Shown here in pieces: positions 35,909 through 45,010 of a stretch of DNA of 64,000 bases. Source of the stretch: Variovorax sp. IB41 (GTDB lineage Bacteria; Pseudomonadota; Gammaproteobacteria; Burkholderiales; Burkholderiaceae_C); contig NZ_JAEFCB010000025.1 of the NCBI RefSeq assembly GCF_016405905.1, positions 1 to 64,000 of the forward strand, read 5' to 3'. Both the position numbers and the translations under genes were made by a program. The notes beneath the pieces are model-generated. The model had not been told where the DNA came from, did no database searches, and was given only the letters and a program-made list of their open reading frames with translations. The number at the start of each line of letters is the position of its first letter. Position 1 is the first letter of the stretch.

Positions 35909-37123
35909 ATGACCCCGCTGCTGCTCATTGCCCCACTGCCTCCGGCCGACGCCGCGGGTGAGTACGACTGGGCCCAGGCCGGCGACGACGGCATTGCATT
36001 GCGCAACCAGGGCCGCGCGCTGCTGGCGCTCCTGCCCTCGGGCAGCGAAGTCACGCTCGGCATTCCTTCGGCGGCGCTGTCGTGGCACCGCGTCACGCTG
36101 CCCAAGGGCAGCATGGGCAGCGCCTCGAAGCTGCGCGCCGTGCTCGACGGCCTGCTCGAAGAGCACCTGCTGGACGACCCCGAGGCCCTGCACTTCGCGC
36201 TGGAGCCCGACGCGAAGGCCGGCGGGCCGGTGTGGGTGGCCGCCTGCAACCGCATCTGGCTGCGCAGCATCGTGCAGGGGCTCGAAGCGGCCGGCCGCCG
36301 CGTCGTGCGCATCGTCCCCGAATTCGCGCCGCAGACGGCCGACGGCCCGCCGCTGCTGCAGATCACCGGCGAACCCGAAGCCCCGCAGCTCACCGTGAGC
36401 GATGCCGACGGCGTGGTCTCGCTGCCGCTGGTCGGCGCGGGGCTCGCACTGTCGGGCGGCCTGCCGCTCGATACCGCCGTCATCACCACCGAACCCGCGG
36501 TCGCCGAGGCGGCCGAGCACCTGCTGGAGCGCCGCGTGCCGATCGTGCAGGCGCCGCAGCGCTGGCTCAACGCCGCGCGCACGCCGTGGGAGCTCGCACA
36601 GTTCGACCTCGCCGCAACGGGCCGCGCGCGCGCAGGCAAGAAATTCGCCTCGGTGCTGCAGACGCTGCGCTACGCACCCGAATGGCGCGCCGCGCGCTGG
36701 GGCGTCGTCGTGCTGCTGCTGACACAGCTCATCGGCCTCAATGCCTGGGCCTGGAAGGAGCGCAACGCGCTCGAGGCCAAGCGCCAGGCCGCCAAGACCG
36801 TCCTCACGCAGACCTTTCCCTCGGTGAAGATCGTGATCGACCCGCAACTGCAGATGACGCGCGAAGTCGCGGCGCTGCAGCAGGCCGTGGGCGACGTGGC
36901 CGCAACCGATTTCGAACCCATGGTCGGCGCCCTCGCCACCAACCTTCCGCCCGGCCGAACCCCTTCAGCCGTCGACTACACCGGTGGCCAGCTGCGCCTG
37001 CGCGGCCTCGGGCTGCAGCCGTCGGAGGTCTCGCAGATCACCGGCGCGATGGCGCCGCGCGGCTACAGCGTGCGCACCGAGGGCGATCTGCTGCTCGTGC
37101 AGGCCGAGGCCACCCCCCGATGA
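35909..37123 (+). CDS. gspL: Type II secretion inner-membrane protein GspL
   Basis: Bitopic platform protein of 404 residues. The cytoplasmic actin-like domain (residues 1 to about 255; SWHRVTLPKGSMGSASKLRA, EEHLLDDPEALHFAL) binds the GspE ATPase; a single membrane span lies around 262-284 (WGVVVLLLTQLIGLNAWAW); the periplasmic ferredoxin-like domain follows. I use ATG 35909 (MTPLLLIAPLPP); a TTG upstream is possible but less likely. The 129 bp before it is unusually AT-rich (TTTACA at about 35787, TATAAC at about 35812, spacing 19) and may hold a second promoter for gspLMNDEF. That promoter is weakly supported. Confidence 0.93.
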   Translation: MTPLLLIAPLPPADAAGEYDWAQAGDDGIALRNQGRALLALLPSGSEVTLGIPSAALSWHRVTLPKGSMGSASKLRAVLDGLLEEHLLDDPEALHFALEPDAKAGGPVWVAACNRIWLRSIVQGLEAAGRRVVRIVPEFAPQTADGPPLLQITGEPEAPQLTVSDADGVVSLPLVGAGLALSGGLPLDTAVITTEPAVAEAAEHLLERRVPIVQAPQRWLNAARTPWELAQFDLAATGRARAGKKFASVLQTLRYAPEWRAARWGVVVLLLTQLIGLNAWAWKERNALEAKRQAAKTVLTQTFPSVKIVIDPQLQMTREVAALQQAVGDVAATDFEPMVGALATNLPPGRTPSAVDYTGGQLRLRGLGLQPSEVSQITGAMAPRGYSVRTEGDLLLVQAEATPR

Positions 37124-37656
37124 ACTTCAGCGAACAACTCAAGGCCCGCTGGGCCGCCCTCGCGATGCGCGAACGCCAGATGGTCGGCGGCGCCATCGCG
37201 CTCGTGGCACTGGCCTTGCTCTGGTGGATTGCGCTCGCCCCCGCGTTGCGCACGCTGGCCGCGGCACCGGCCGAACACGCGCAGCTCGATGCGCAATTGC
37301 AGCAGATGGCCACCTTGCAGAACCGCGCGAAAGCGCTGCAGTCGCAACCGCGCCTGGCTCGCGACGACGCGCTGCGCTCGCTCGAAACCTCGGTGCGAGA
37401 AGTTCTCGGCGTCAACAACGCGCAACTCATGACGGCCGGCGGCGATGGCGCCACCGTCACGCTGCGCGCCACGCCCGCCAGCACGGTCGCCCAGTGGCTC
37501 GCGCAGGCGCGTGGCAATGCGCATGCGGTGCCGCGCGAAGTGCACCTGACACGCGCGCCCGCCACCCCGCCGGCACCGGGCAACAAAGACGCACCGCAGC
37601 TTCCGCAGGTGCGCTGGGAGGGCACGGTCGTGATGGCGTTGCCCGCCCCCCGATGA
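37120..37656 (+). CDS. gspM: Type II secretion protein GspM
   Basis: Bitopic inner-membrane partner of GspL, 178 residues. Short cytoplasmic N-terminus, membrane span at about 24-44 (GGAIALVALALLWWIALAPAL), coiled-coil-like segment, then a small periplasmic ferredoxin-like domain. Starts within the gspL stop codon (ATGA overlap). A Pro/Ala-rich linker (APATPPAPGNKD) lies near the C-terminus, which then ends RWEGTVVMALPAPR. Confidence 0.93.
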   Translation: MNFSEQLKARWAALAMRERQMVGGAIALVALALLWWIALAPALRTLAAAPAEHAQLDAQLQQMATLQNRAKALQSQPRLARDDALRSLETSVREVLGVNNAQLMTAGGDGATVTLRATPASTVAQWLAQARGNAHAVPREVHLTRAPATPPAPGNKDAPQLPQVRWEGTVVMALPAPR

Positions 37657-37666
37657 ACAGCCCGGC

Positions 37667-38476
37667 ATGGTGACGCGCGCTCCTCTTTCCCCGCTCTCCG
37701 AGCCCAAGCCGCGGCGCGGCTGGCGCTGGGCCCTCGTCGGCATCGCGATCGGCGCGGTGCTCGCGGTGGCGCTCTTCGCCCCCGCGCGCTGGCTCGCCTC
37801 GGCGCTGTCCAGCTGGAGCCAGGGCCGGCTGCTGCTGGTCAATCCGCGCGGCACGGTCTGGAACGGCGCGGCCGCCGTGGTGTTCGCCAGCGGCTCCGGC
37901 AGCGCGCAGGCCGTCTCGCTCCCCGGCCTCCTGCACTGGCGCCTGCGGCCCAGCTTCAGCGGCATCTTCGCCTCGCTCGATTTGCCCTGCTGTGCCCCGC
38001 GCCCTCTCGAACTCAAGGCCAGCCCGCGCGGCAACGGCATGAAGGTCGACTGGCTGGACGGCCGCTCGCGCTGGCCCGCCACGATGCTCACGGGCCTGGG
38101 CGCGCCGTGGAACACGCTCAAGCTCGACGGCGCGCTCGACCTTTCCACCAAGGCCTTCTCGCTGCAATGGGACGGCCCCGTGCTGCGCATCGCGGGCCAG
38201 GCCACGCTCGATGCCACGGATGTTTCCTCCAGCCTGTCGACCCTCAAGCCGATGGGCAGCTACCGGCTCTCGCTCGAAGGCGGCAACAGCCCCACGCTCC
38301 TGCTGAGCACGCGCGAAGGCAGCCTGCAGCTGAACGGCAGCGGCAGCTGGAACGGCACAACCTTTCGCTTCAACGGCGAAGCCAGTGCCGCGGCCGGCCG
38401 CGAAGACGCTCTTTCCAATTTGTTGAACATCATCGGACGGCGCGACAACGCGCGTTCGATCATCACCCTGGGTTGA
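37667..38476 (+). CDS. gspN: Type II secretion protein GspN
   Basis: Accessory inner-membrane/periplasmic protein of 269 residues. Membrane span at about 20-42 (WRWALVGIAIGAVLAVALFA), then the family's beta-rich periplasmic domain with GRLLLVNPRGTVWNGAAAVVF and SYRLSLEGGNSPTLLLSTREG. GspN is present only in some type II systems, typically in beta-proteobacteria and Xanthomonas. Located between gspM and gspD. Confidence 0.92.
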   Translation: MVTRAPLSPLSEPKPRRGWRWALVGIAIGAVLAVALFAPARWLASALSSWSQGRLLLVNPRGTVWNGAAAVVFASGSGSAQAVSLPGLLHWRLRPSFSGIFASLDLPCCAPRPLELKASPRGNGMKVDWLDGRSRWPATMLTGLGAPWNTLKLDGALDLSTKAFSLQWDGPVLRIAGQATLDATDVSSSLSTLKPMGSYRLSLEGGNSPTLLLSTREGSLQLNGSGSWNGTTFRFNGEASAAAGREDALSNLLNIIGRRDNARSIITLG

Positions 38477-38478
38477 CC

Positions 38479-40788
38479 ATGATGAAGCCACTGTCCACGC
38501 CCGGCGCACGCCTGGGCATCGTCGCGCTCGCGGCGCGCCTGCTGATCGCGGCGTCGTTCCTGCAGGTGCTGCCGCCCGCCTTCGCGCAGGGCGACGCGCC
38601 GCGCCGCGGCGAGCCGATCACGCTCAACTTCTCCAACGCCGACATCGAGGCCGTGGCCCGCACCATGGCGGTGGTCACCGGGCGCGACGTGGTGGTCGAT
38701 CCGCGCGTGAAGGGCACGATGAACCTGGTGACCGACCGCGCCATCCAGCCGGCCGCCGCCTTCAACCAGTTCGCCTCGGCGCTGCGGCTGCAGGGCTTTG
38801 CGGTGGTGGAGGCCGACGGCCTCTACAAAGTGGTGCCAGAGGCCGACGCCAAGCTGCAGAGCAGCACGGTGAACACCTCGATCGGCGCCACCGCATCGTC
38901 GGGCAGCAACCAGATCGTCACGCAGATCTTCCGGCTCAACTACGAATCGCCCAACAGCCTGCTGCCGGTGCTGCGCCCGCTGATTCCGCCGAACAACACC
39001 ATCAACGTGAACCCGGGCAACAACTCGCTCGTGATCACCGACTACGCCGACAACATGCGCCGCCTGGCGCGCATCATCGCGGCGCTCGACGTGCCCAATG
39101 CGTCGGACATCGAAATCATCCAGCTCAAGCATTCAGTGGCCAGCGACCTGCTGCCGCTCGTGCAGCGGCTGGTCGACGGCAGCGGTTCGGGCGCGGCGCC
39201 GGGTGCTGCGCCGGGCGCGGTCGATGCGTCGTTCCGCACCACGCTGCTGGCCGATCCGCGCAGCAATTCGCTGATCCTGCGCGCGGCCAACCCTGCGCGC
39301 GCGCAGCTGGTGCGCACGCTGGTCGAGAAGCTCGACCGCGCGCCCGCGGAAAGCAGCAACGGCCTGGCCGGCAACATCTACGTGGTCTACCTGAAGAACG
39401 CCGATGCGGTGCGCCTGGCAGCCACGCTGCGCGCCGCGATGGCGGCCAACCAGCAGTCCACGCCGGGCTCGCCCGGTGCCGCTGGCGGCGGCGGCAGCAG
39501 CCCCGCGCCGCAGCAGGCCAGCTTCCAGCAAAACAACCAGAACAGCTTGAGCGGCAACAGCGGACAGGGCGGCTCCGCAGCCGCCAACGCGCCGCTGAAC
39601 AACGCCAACCAGCCTTCGACCGGCGGCCAGATCCAGGCCGACCCGTCGACCAACTCGCTGATCATCACGGCGCCCGAGCCGCAGTACCGGCAGATGCGCG
39701 CGGTGATCGACCGGCTCGACGGCCGGCGCGCGCAAGTGATGATCGAGGCGCTGATCGTCGAGGTGAACGCCACCAAGGCGGCCAGCTTCGGCGTGCAATG
39801 GCAGAGCGCGCTGGGCAACAACGCGCTCATCGGCACCAACTCGTCGCTCAGCGGCGCGAACATCCTGGCGCTGACGCAGGCCATCGCCACCAAGAACCCG
39901 GCCGGCATCCAGCTCGGGCAGGGCCTGAACCTGGGCATTGCCGGCAAGATCGGCGGCCAGTACATCCTGGGCGCCATTGCCAACTTCTTCAGCAACGACA
40001 ACGACGCCAACGTGCTGTCCACGCCCAACCTGCTGACACTGGACAACGAAGAGGCCAAGATCGTGATCGGCCAGAACGTGCCCTTCCCCACCGGCTCGTA
40101 CGCGAGCACGTCGGGCTCTGTGGGCATCAACCCGTTCACCACCGTGGAGCGCAAGGACGTGGGCCTCACACTGCGCGTGCGCCCCACGATCAACGAGAAC
40201 GGCACCGTGAAGATGCAGATCTTCCAGGAGATCTCCAGCGTCGCGGCCGGCACGCTCACCGACCCGAACGGCCCCACGACGGACAAGCGCTCGCTCGAGT
40301 CGAGCGTGCTGGTGGACGACGGCGGCCTCGTGATGCTCGGCGGCCTGCTGTCGGACACCTACGGCACCAGCATCGACAAGGTGCCGCTCGCGGGCGACAT
40401 CCCGGTGGTGGGCAACCTCTTCAAGAGCGAGAACCGCTCGCGCAGCAAGAAGAACCTCATGATGTTCCTGCGCCCGGTGGTGATGCGCGACGCCGCATCG
40501 ACCGAGGCCTTCGCCTACGACCGCTACGACCAGATCCGCGGCCTGCAGCAGGTGGTGCAGCCCAATGCCGACAACGTGATGCTGCGCTCCGTCGATGCGG
40601 CGCCCATCCTGCCGCCCTCGCCGCCGCTGGGCACCACGACCGGCCGCAGCGGCAGCCTGCGCGAGCAGGGCACGCAACTGATCCCGCCGCCCGCGTTGCC
40701 GGCCGACAACCGCAAGCTCGCCCCGAGCCCCCTGCGCGGCGCCCTGCCTCCCACCGCCGACCCGGTCAGCGCGCGCGAACTGCCTTGA
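38479..40788 (+). CDS. gspD: Type II secretion outer-membrane secretin GspD
   Basis: Secretin of 769 residues that forms the outer-membrane channel. After a signal peptide (cleavage near AFAQGD) come N0 (ITLNFSNADIEAVARTMAVV), N1, N2 and N3 domains, then the secretin core with VLSTPNLLTLDNEEAKIVIG and LVDDGGLVMLGGLLSD. N3 is interrupted by roughly 65 Gly/Gln/Asn/Ser-rich residues (about 318-385). A C-terminal extension of about 90 residues after RPVVMRDA is Pro-rich and has no clear S-domain; no pilotin gene is seen nearby. Preceded by gspN with 2 bp between. Confidence 0.96.
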   Translation: MMKPLSTPGARLGIVALAARLLIAASFLQVLPPAFAQGDAPRRGEPITLNFSNADIEAVARTMAVVTGRDVVVDPRVKGTMNLVTDRAIQPAAAFNQFASALRLQGFAVVEADGLYKVVPEADAKLQSSTVNTSIGATASSGSNQIVTQIFRLNYESPNSLLPVLRPLIPPNNTINVNPGNNSLVITDYADNMRRLARIIAALDVPNASDIEIIQLKHSVASDLLPLVQRLVDGSGSGAAPGAAPGAVDASFRTTLLADPRSNSLILRAANPARAQLVRTLVEKLDRAPAESSNGLAGNIYVVYLKNADAVRLAATLRAAMAANQQSTPGSPGAAGGGGSSPAPQQASFQQNNQNSLSGNSGQGGSAAANAPLNNANQPSTGGQIQADPSTNSLIITAPEPQYRQMRAVIDRLDGRRAQVMIEALIVEVNATKAASFGVQWQSALGNNALIGTNSSLSGANILALTQAIATKNPAGIQLGQGLNLGIAGKIGGQYILGAIANFFSNDNDANVLSTPNLLTLDNEEAKIVIGQNVPFPTGSYASTSGSVGINPFTTVERKDVGLTLRVRPTINENGTVKMQIFQEISSVAAGTLTDPNGPTTDKRSLESSVLVDDGGLVMLGGLLSDTYGTSIDKVPLAGDIPVVGNLFKSENRSRSKKNLMMFLRPVVMRDAASTEAFAYDRYDQIRGLQQVVQPNADNVMLRSVDAAPILPPSPPLGTTTGRSGSLREQGTQLIPPPALPADNRKLAPSPLRGALPPTADPVSARELP

Positions 40789-42185
40789 TGTCCATGCGCT
40801 ACCCGCTTCCCTACGCGTTCGCACGCAGCCAGCAACTCCTTCTCGAAGAAGCCGACGACGGCCGCTACACGCTGTGGATGTCGTCGCACCCCGCGCGCAG
40901 CGCGGTCGGCGAGGTGGCGCGCAAGTACAGCGTGCAGGCCTTCGAGGTGCTGGCCGACGCGGCGCTCGCACAGCGCATCAGCGCGGCCTACGCGCAGGGC
41001 GAATCGAGCGCCGCCGCGGTGGTGAGCGAAGTGCAGAACGACGCCGACCTCTCGCGCATGATGCAGGAGCTGCCGGCGGTCGAAGACTTGCTGGCCAGCG
41101 CCGGCGACGCGCCCATCATCCGCATGCTCAACGCGCTGCTCACGCAGGCCGCGCGCGACGGCGCGAGCGACATCCACATCGAGCCCTACGAGCGGACCTC
41201 CTCCGTGCGCTTTCGCATCGACGGCACGCTGCGCGAGGTGGTGCAGCCCAACCGCGCGCTGCACGCCGCGCTGATCTCGCGCCTGAAGATCATGGCCGAC
41301 CTCGATATCTCCGAGAAACGGCTGCCGCAGGACGGGCGCATCAGCTTGCGCATCGGCACGCGCGCGGTCGACGTGCGCGTCTCCACGCTGCCGAGCGCGC
41401 ACGGCGAACGCGCGGTGCTGCGTTTGCTGGACAAAAGCGAATCGAAACTCACGCTCGAATCGGTGGGCATGCAGGGCGACACGCTGCAGCGCTTCGAGAA
41501 ACTCATCACGCAGCCGCACGGCATCATCCTGGTGACCGGGCCGACCGGCTCGGGCAAGACCACCACGCTGTATGCGGCGCTGGCCCGGCTCGATGCGAGC
41601 CGCAGCAACATCATGACGGTGGAAGACCCCATCGAGTACGAGCTGCCGGGCGTGGGCCAGACGCAGATCAACGCGAAGATCGAACTCACCTTCGCCAAGG
41701 CCCTGCGCGCGATCCTGCGGCAGGACCCGGATGTGATCATGATCGGCGAAATCCGCGACTTCGAGACCGCGCAGATCGCCATCCAGGCGTCGCTCACCGG
41801 CCACCTGGTGCTCGCGACGCTGCACACCAACGACTCGGTCAGCGCCGTCACGCGTCTCACCGACATGGGCGTCGAGCCATTCCTCCTGAGCTCGTCGCTC
41901 CTGGGCGTGCTCGCGCAGCGCCTCGTGCGCAAGGTCTGCACCAGCTGCGGCGGCGCGGGCTGCGACGTCTGCGGCCAGACGGGTTATCAGGGCCGCACCG
42001 GCATCTTCGAATTGCTGGTGGCCGACGAAACCGTGCAGGGCCTCATCCACAGCAAGGCGGCCGAGAGCGAACTGCTCCAGGCCGGCGCGCGCGGCGGTCT
42101 CAGGCTCATGCGCGAAGACGGCGAGCGGCTGGTGCAGGCGGGCATCACCTCGCGCGCAGAACTCTTGCGCGTCACACGCGACTAG
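40788..42185 (+). CDS. gspE: Type II secretion ATPase GspE
   Basis: Cytoplasmic hexameric motor, 465 residues. Walker A GPTGSGKTTT around residue 250, Asp box TVEDPIEYELPGVGQTQIN, Walker B LRQDPDVIMIGEIRDFETAQ, His box LVLATLHTNDSVSAVTRL, and a shortened zinc-binding CxxC...CxxC (CTSCGGAGCDVC) near residue 385. Start codon overlaps the gspD stop by one base. Full length for the short-N-terminus GspE type. Confidence 0.96.
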   Translation: MSMRYPLPYAFARSQQLLLEEADDGRYTLWMSSHPARSAVGEVARKYSVQAFEVLADAALAQRISAAYAQGESSAAAVVSEVQNDADLSRMMQELPAVEDLLASAGDAPIIRMLNALLTQAARDGASDIHIEPYERTSSVRFRIDGTLREVVQPNRALHAALISRLKIMADLDISEKRLPQDGRISLRIGTRAVDVRVSTLPSAHGERAVLRLLDKSESKLTLESVGMQGDTLQRFEKLITQPHGIILVTGPTGSGKTTTLYAALARLDASRSNIMTVEDPIEYELPGVGQTQINAKIELTFAKALRAILRQDPDVIMIGEIRDFETAQIAIQASLTGHLVLATLHTNDSVSAVTRLTDMGVEPFLLSSSLLGVLAQRLVRKVCTSCGGAGCDVCGQTGYQGRTGIFELLVADETVQGLIHSKAAESELLQAGARGGLRLMREDGERLVQAGITSRAELLRVTRD

Positions 42186-42215
42186 CGGCCAGCGCCCCAC
42201 CTCGTCACACCCGCC

Positions 42216-43454
42216 ATGCCCGCCTATTCCTTCGAAGCCATCGACGCCAGCGGCCAATCGCGCGAAGGCGTGCTCGAGGCCGACACCGCGCGCAGCGCCC
42301 GCAGCCTGCTGCGCGCGCAGGCGCTGATTCCGCTGTCGGTCACGCCGGTCGGCAGCGACCACATCAACGGCACCGGCCAGCGCAGCAGCCTGAGTCGCTG
42401 GCTGGGCGGCGGCAAGCGCGTCTTCAATTCCACAGGCCTTGCGGTGTGGACGCGCCAGCTCGCGGGCCTCGTCTCTTCCGGCCTGCCGCTCGAACGCGCG
42501 CTCACGGCGCTCACCGACGAAGCCGAGTCCGAACCGCAGCGCAACCTGGTCGCGTCGCTGCGCGCCGAGGTCAACGCGGGTTCGCCATTCGCGCGCGCGC
42601 TGTCGGCGCACTCGCGCGAGTTCTCGCCCATCTACACCGCGGTGATCGGCGCCGGCGAGCAGAGCGGCAACCTGGGCCTCGTGCTCGATCGCCTGGCCGA
42701 CGACCTGGAAGAACGCCAGGCGCTGCAGCAGAAGCTGATCGGCGCGGCGCTGTACCCGGCCATCGTCACGCTGGTGGCGATCGTGATCGTGATCTTTCTC
42801 GTGAGCTACGTGGTGCCGCAGGTGGCGCAGGTGTTCGCGGGCACCAAGCGCTCGCTGCCCTTTCTCACCACCGTGATGCTCTCGCTGAGCGCGGGCGTGC
42901 GCAACTACGGCTGGTGGATGCTGGGCGGCGTGGTGCTCACCGCCATCGGCGTTCGCGTGGCGCTCGCGCAAGAGGCGTTCCGCCTGAAGTTCGATGCGGC
43001 CTGGCTCAAGCTGCCGCTGGTGGGCAAGCTCGCGCGCGGCTACAACGCGGCGCGCTTCGCCAGCACGCTCGCGATGCTGGCCACCGCTGGCGTGCCGATC
43101 CTGCGCGCGCTGCAGGCGGCCTCCGAAACACTGGGCAACCGCGCGATGCGCGCCGACGCGCTCGACGCGCTGGTGCTGGTGCGCGAAGGCGCGCCGCTCG
43201 CTTCGGCGCTCGCGCAGAAGAAACGCTTTCCGGGCCTCGTGTCGATGTTCGCGCGCCTGGGCGAGCAGACCGGCACGCTGCCGCTGATGCTGCAGCGCGC
43301 GGCCAACCAGCTGGGCGCCGAAGTGCAGCGGCGCGCGATGCGCCTGGCCACCATCCTGGAGCCGCTCCTGATCGTGGCGATGGGCGGCGTGGTGATGCTG
43401 ATCGTGCTGGCCGTGATGCTGCCGATCATCCAGCTGAACCAGTTCGTCAAATAA
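42216..43454 (+). CDS. gspF: Type II secretion platform protein GspF
   Basis: Polytopic inner-membrane platform protein, 412 residues, that couples GspE to pseudopilus assembly. Two GspF domains (about 70-195 and 275-400), each with the LxxGxPLxRAL type start (QLAGLVSSGLPLERALTAL; STLAMLATAGVPILRALQAA), and three membrane spans (VTLVAIVIVIFLVSYVVP; WWMLGGVVLTAIGV; GGVVMLIVLAVMLPII). Last gene of gspLMNDEF. Confidence 0.96.
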   Translation: MPAYSFEAIDASGQSREGVLEADTARSARSLLRAQALIPLSVTPVGSDHINGTGQRSSLSRWLGGGKRVFNSTGLAVWTRQLAGLVSSGLPLERALTALTDEAESEPQRNLVASLRAEVNAGSPFARALSAHSREFSPIYTAVIGAGEQSGNLGLVLDRLADDLEERQALQQKLIGAALYPAIVTLVAIVIVIFLVSYVVPQVAQVFAGTKRSLPFLTTVMLSLSAGVRNYGWWMLGGVVLTAIGVRVALAQEAFRLKFDAAWLKLPLVGKLARGYNAARFASTLAMLATAGVPILRALQAASETLGNRAMRADALDALVLVREGAPLASALAQKKRFPGLVSMFARLGEQTGTLPLMLQRAANQLGAEVQRRAMRLATILEPLLIVAMGGVVMLIVLAVMLPIIQLNQFVK

Positions 43455-43475
43455 CCCCAAGGGAGCCTCGCCGCC

Positions 43476-44102
43476 ATGGCCAATCGGAGCTACCTGTTCG
43501 CCAGCCCGTTCGTGCCGGGGCCCGATCCCGCGAAGGACGATCCGCGGCAGGTCAAGGGCATCTCGGAGCGCAACTACGACATACCGCTGGTCTACCAGCT
43601 GCTGGTGTCCGCGGACGTGCAGCTGTGCCGCTCGATGATCTGGACCAGCCTGGACGAACCGACCGCGCTCGCGGGCCGCGCCGGCGCGGGCATCGGCCGG
43701 CTCCAGCAGTTTTTGGCCCGCATCGACCACCCTTCGGTCGCGCCGCTGCGGGACGAGGCCCTGGACTTCCTGAACCGCCACGCCGACCGCAACGGCTACT
43801 TCGTGCTGGAGTGCGCCGAGATCCTCGACATGGGCGACGAGCCGCTGGGCGAGCAGGCCGCGAGCCTGCTGCGCGACGTGCAGGACATCGACGCGGAGAT
43901 CGAAGCCGCCATCGCCCGGCTCGCGCCGAAGAAAAAGAACTTCTGGGAGCGCATCTTCGCGCCGTCGCAGGAGAGCATCGAGGCGCCCCTGCGCGAGCTG
44001 GGGCTGGGCTACTGGTCGGATACGCTCTACTACGCGCCCGATGACGCGCCCGATGACGCGCCCGATGACGCGCCCAACGACGCGCCCAACGAAGCGAACT
44101 GA
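43476..44102 (+). CDS. MANRSYL-type protein of unknown function (DUF7822-like)
   Basis: Soluble protein of 208 residues, no signal peptide. The N-terminus MANRSYLFASPFVPGP followed by GISERNYDIPLVYQLLVSAD resembles a family of bacterial unknowns beginning MANRSYLY (DUF7822, from memory). Middle region is helical (LDFLNRHADRNGYFVLECAE). The C-terminus ends with a Asp-Asp-Ala-Pro tandem repeat, probably a disordered tail. Located 22 bp after gspF and 9 bp before a 5'-nucleotidase gene, so it may be on the secretion operon's transcript, but nothing suggests a secretion role. Confidence 0.8.
   Translation: MANRSYLFASPFVPGPDPAKDDPRQVKGISERNYDIPLVYQLLVSADVQLCRSMIWTSLDEPTALAGRAGAGIGRLQQFLARIDHPSVAPLRDEALDFLNRHADRNGYFVLECAEILDMGDEPLGEQAASLLRDVQDIDAEIEAAIARLAPKKKNFWERIFAPSQESIEAPLRELGLGYWSDTLYYAPDDAPDDAPDDAPNDAPNEAN
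44041..44100 (+). repeat. 12-bp tandem repeat at 3' end of the unknown gene
   Basis: Three exact copies of GATGACGCGCCC, then AACGACGCGCCC and a degenerate AACGAAGCGAAC just before the stop codon. It encodes an acidic DDAP/NDAP tail; variation between strains by slippage would be in frame. Confidence 0.93.
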
Positions 44103-44110
44103 ATCACCCC

Positions 44111-45010
44111 ATGCCAGTCACCCTCGAAGACAAGCTCGTGGTCGCGATTTCCTCGCGCGCCCTCTTCAACCTCGAAGAAGAAAACCGCATCTTCGAGGCC
44201 GGCGACAACGAGGGCTACATGAAGCTGCAGCTGGACCGGCTCGATGTGCCCGCCGCCCCCGGCATCGCGTACTCGCTGATCCGCAAGTTGCTGCGCTTCA
44301 ACGACGATGGCGTGCAGCGCGTGGAAGTGGTGATCCTTTCCCGCAACGACCCGGTCTCGGGCATGCGCATCTTCAAGTCGAGCGCGGCCGCCGACATCAA
44401 GCTGCAGCGCGGCGTGTTCACGCAGGGCCGCCCACCATTCGGCTACCTGCGCCCGCTGCGCGCACATCTCTTTCTCTCGGTCAATGCGCAGGACGTGCGC
44501 GAGGCGCTGGTCGCGGGCTTTCCGGCCGCGCGCGTGCTGGTCGAATCGGTGAAGGCGAGCGACGCCTGGCCCAACGAAGTGCGCATCGCCTTCGACGGCG
44601 ATGCGGTGCTGTTCTCCGACGAAGCCGAGCGGGTGTTCCAGGCCGAGGGGCTCGACGCCTTCCAGGCGCACGAGTTGAGCAAGGCCGACCTGCCGCTGCC
44701 CGAAGGCCCGTTCAAGCCGCTGCTGATGGCGCTGCACCGGCTGCAGATGGCGGGCAATGCGCAGATGCGCATTCGCACCGCGCTGGTCACCGCGCGCAGT
44801 GCGCCGGCGCACGAGCGCGCGATCCGCACGCTGATGAACTGGAACATCCGCGTGGACGAAGCGATGTTTCTCGGCGGCCTGCCCAAGGGCGAATTCCTGC
44901 GCGAGTTCGAGCCTGATTTTTTCTTCGACGACCAGACCGGTCACGTCGATGCGGCTTCGCGGCATGTGCCCGCGGGGCATGTGTCCAGCGGCATCAGTAA
45001 CGAGGGCTGA
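44111..45010 (+). CDS. Cytosolic-type 5'-nucleotidase
   Basis: Phosphatase releasing nucleosides from nucleoside monophosphates, 299 residues, of the family related to eukaryotic cytosolic 5'-nucleotidase I. Family blocks seen: LVVAISSRALFNLEEENRIF at the start, VILSRNDPVSGMRIF, FTQGRPPFGYLRPLRAHLFLS, RIAFDGDAVLFSDEAERVFQ (catalytic aspartates), IRTALVTARSAPAHERAIRT and EFEPDFFFDDQTGHVDAA. No signal peptide. Nine bp after the preceding unknown gene. Adds to the phosphate-releasing theme of this region. Confidence 0.9.
   Translation: MPVTLEDKLVVAISSRALFNLEEENRIFEAGDNEGYMKLQLDRLDVPAAPGIAYSLIRKLLRFNDDGVQRVEVVILSRNDPVSGMRIFKSSAAADIKLQRGVFTQGRPPFGYLRPLRAHLFLSVNAQDVREALVAGFPAARVLVESVKASDAWPNEVRIAFDGDAVLFSDEAERVFQAEGLDAFQAHELSKADLPLPEGPFKPLLMALHRLQMAGNAQMRIRTALVTARSAPAHERAIRTLMNWNIRVDEAMFLGGLPKGEFLREFEPDFFFDDQTGHVDAASRHVPAGHVSSGISNEG

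Noticed and set aside
40524..43781. 1085-codon open frame on the minus strand
   Set aside because: Antisense to gspD-gspE-gspF, which are certain; no recognisable domain or ribosome-binding site.
44041..44100. Short direct repeats resembling a CRISPR array
   Set aside because: Units are contiguous 12-mers without spacers, in frame inside a coding sequence, and no cas genes are present.
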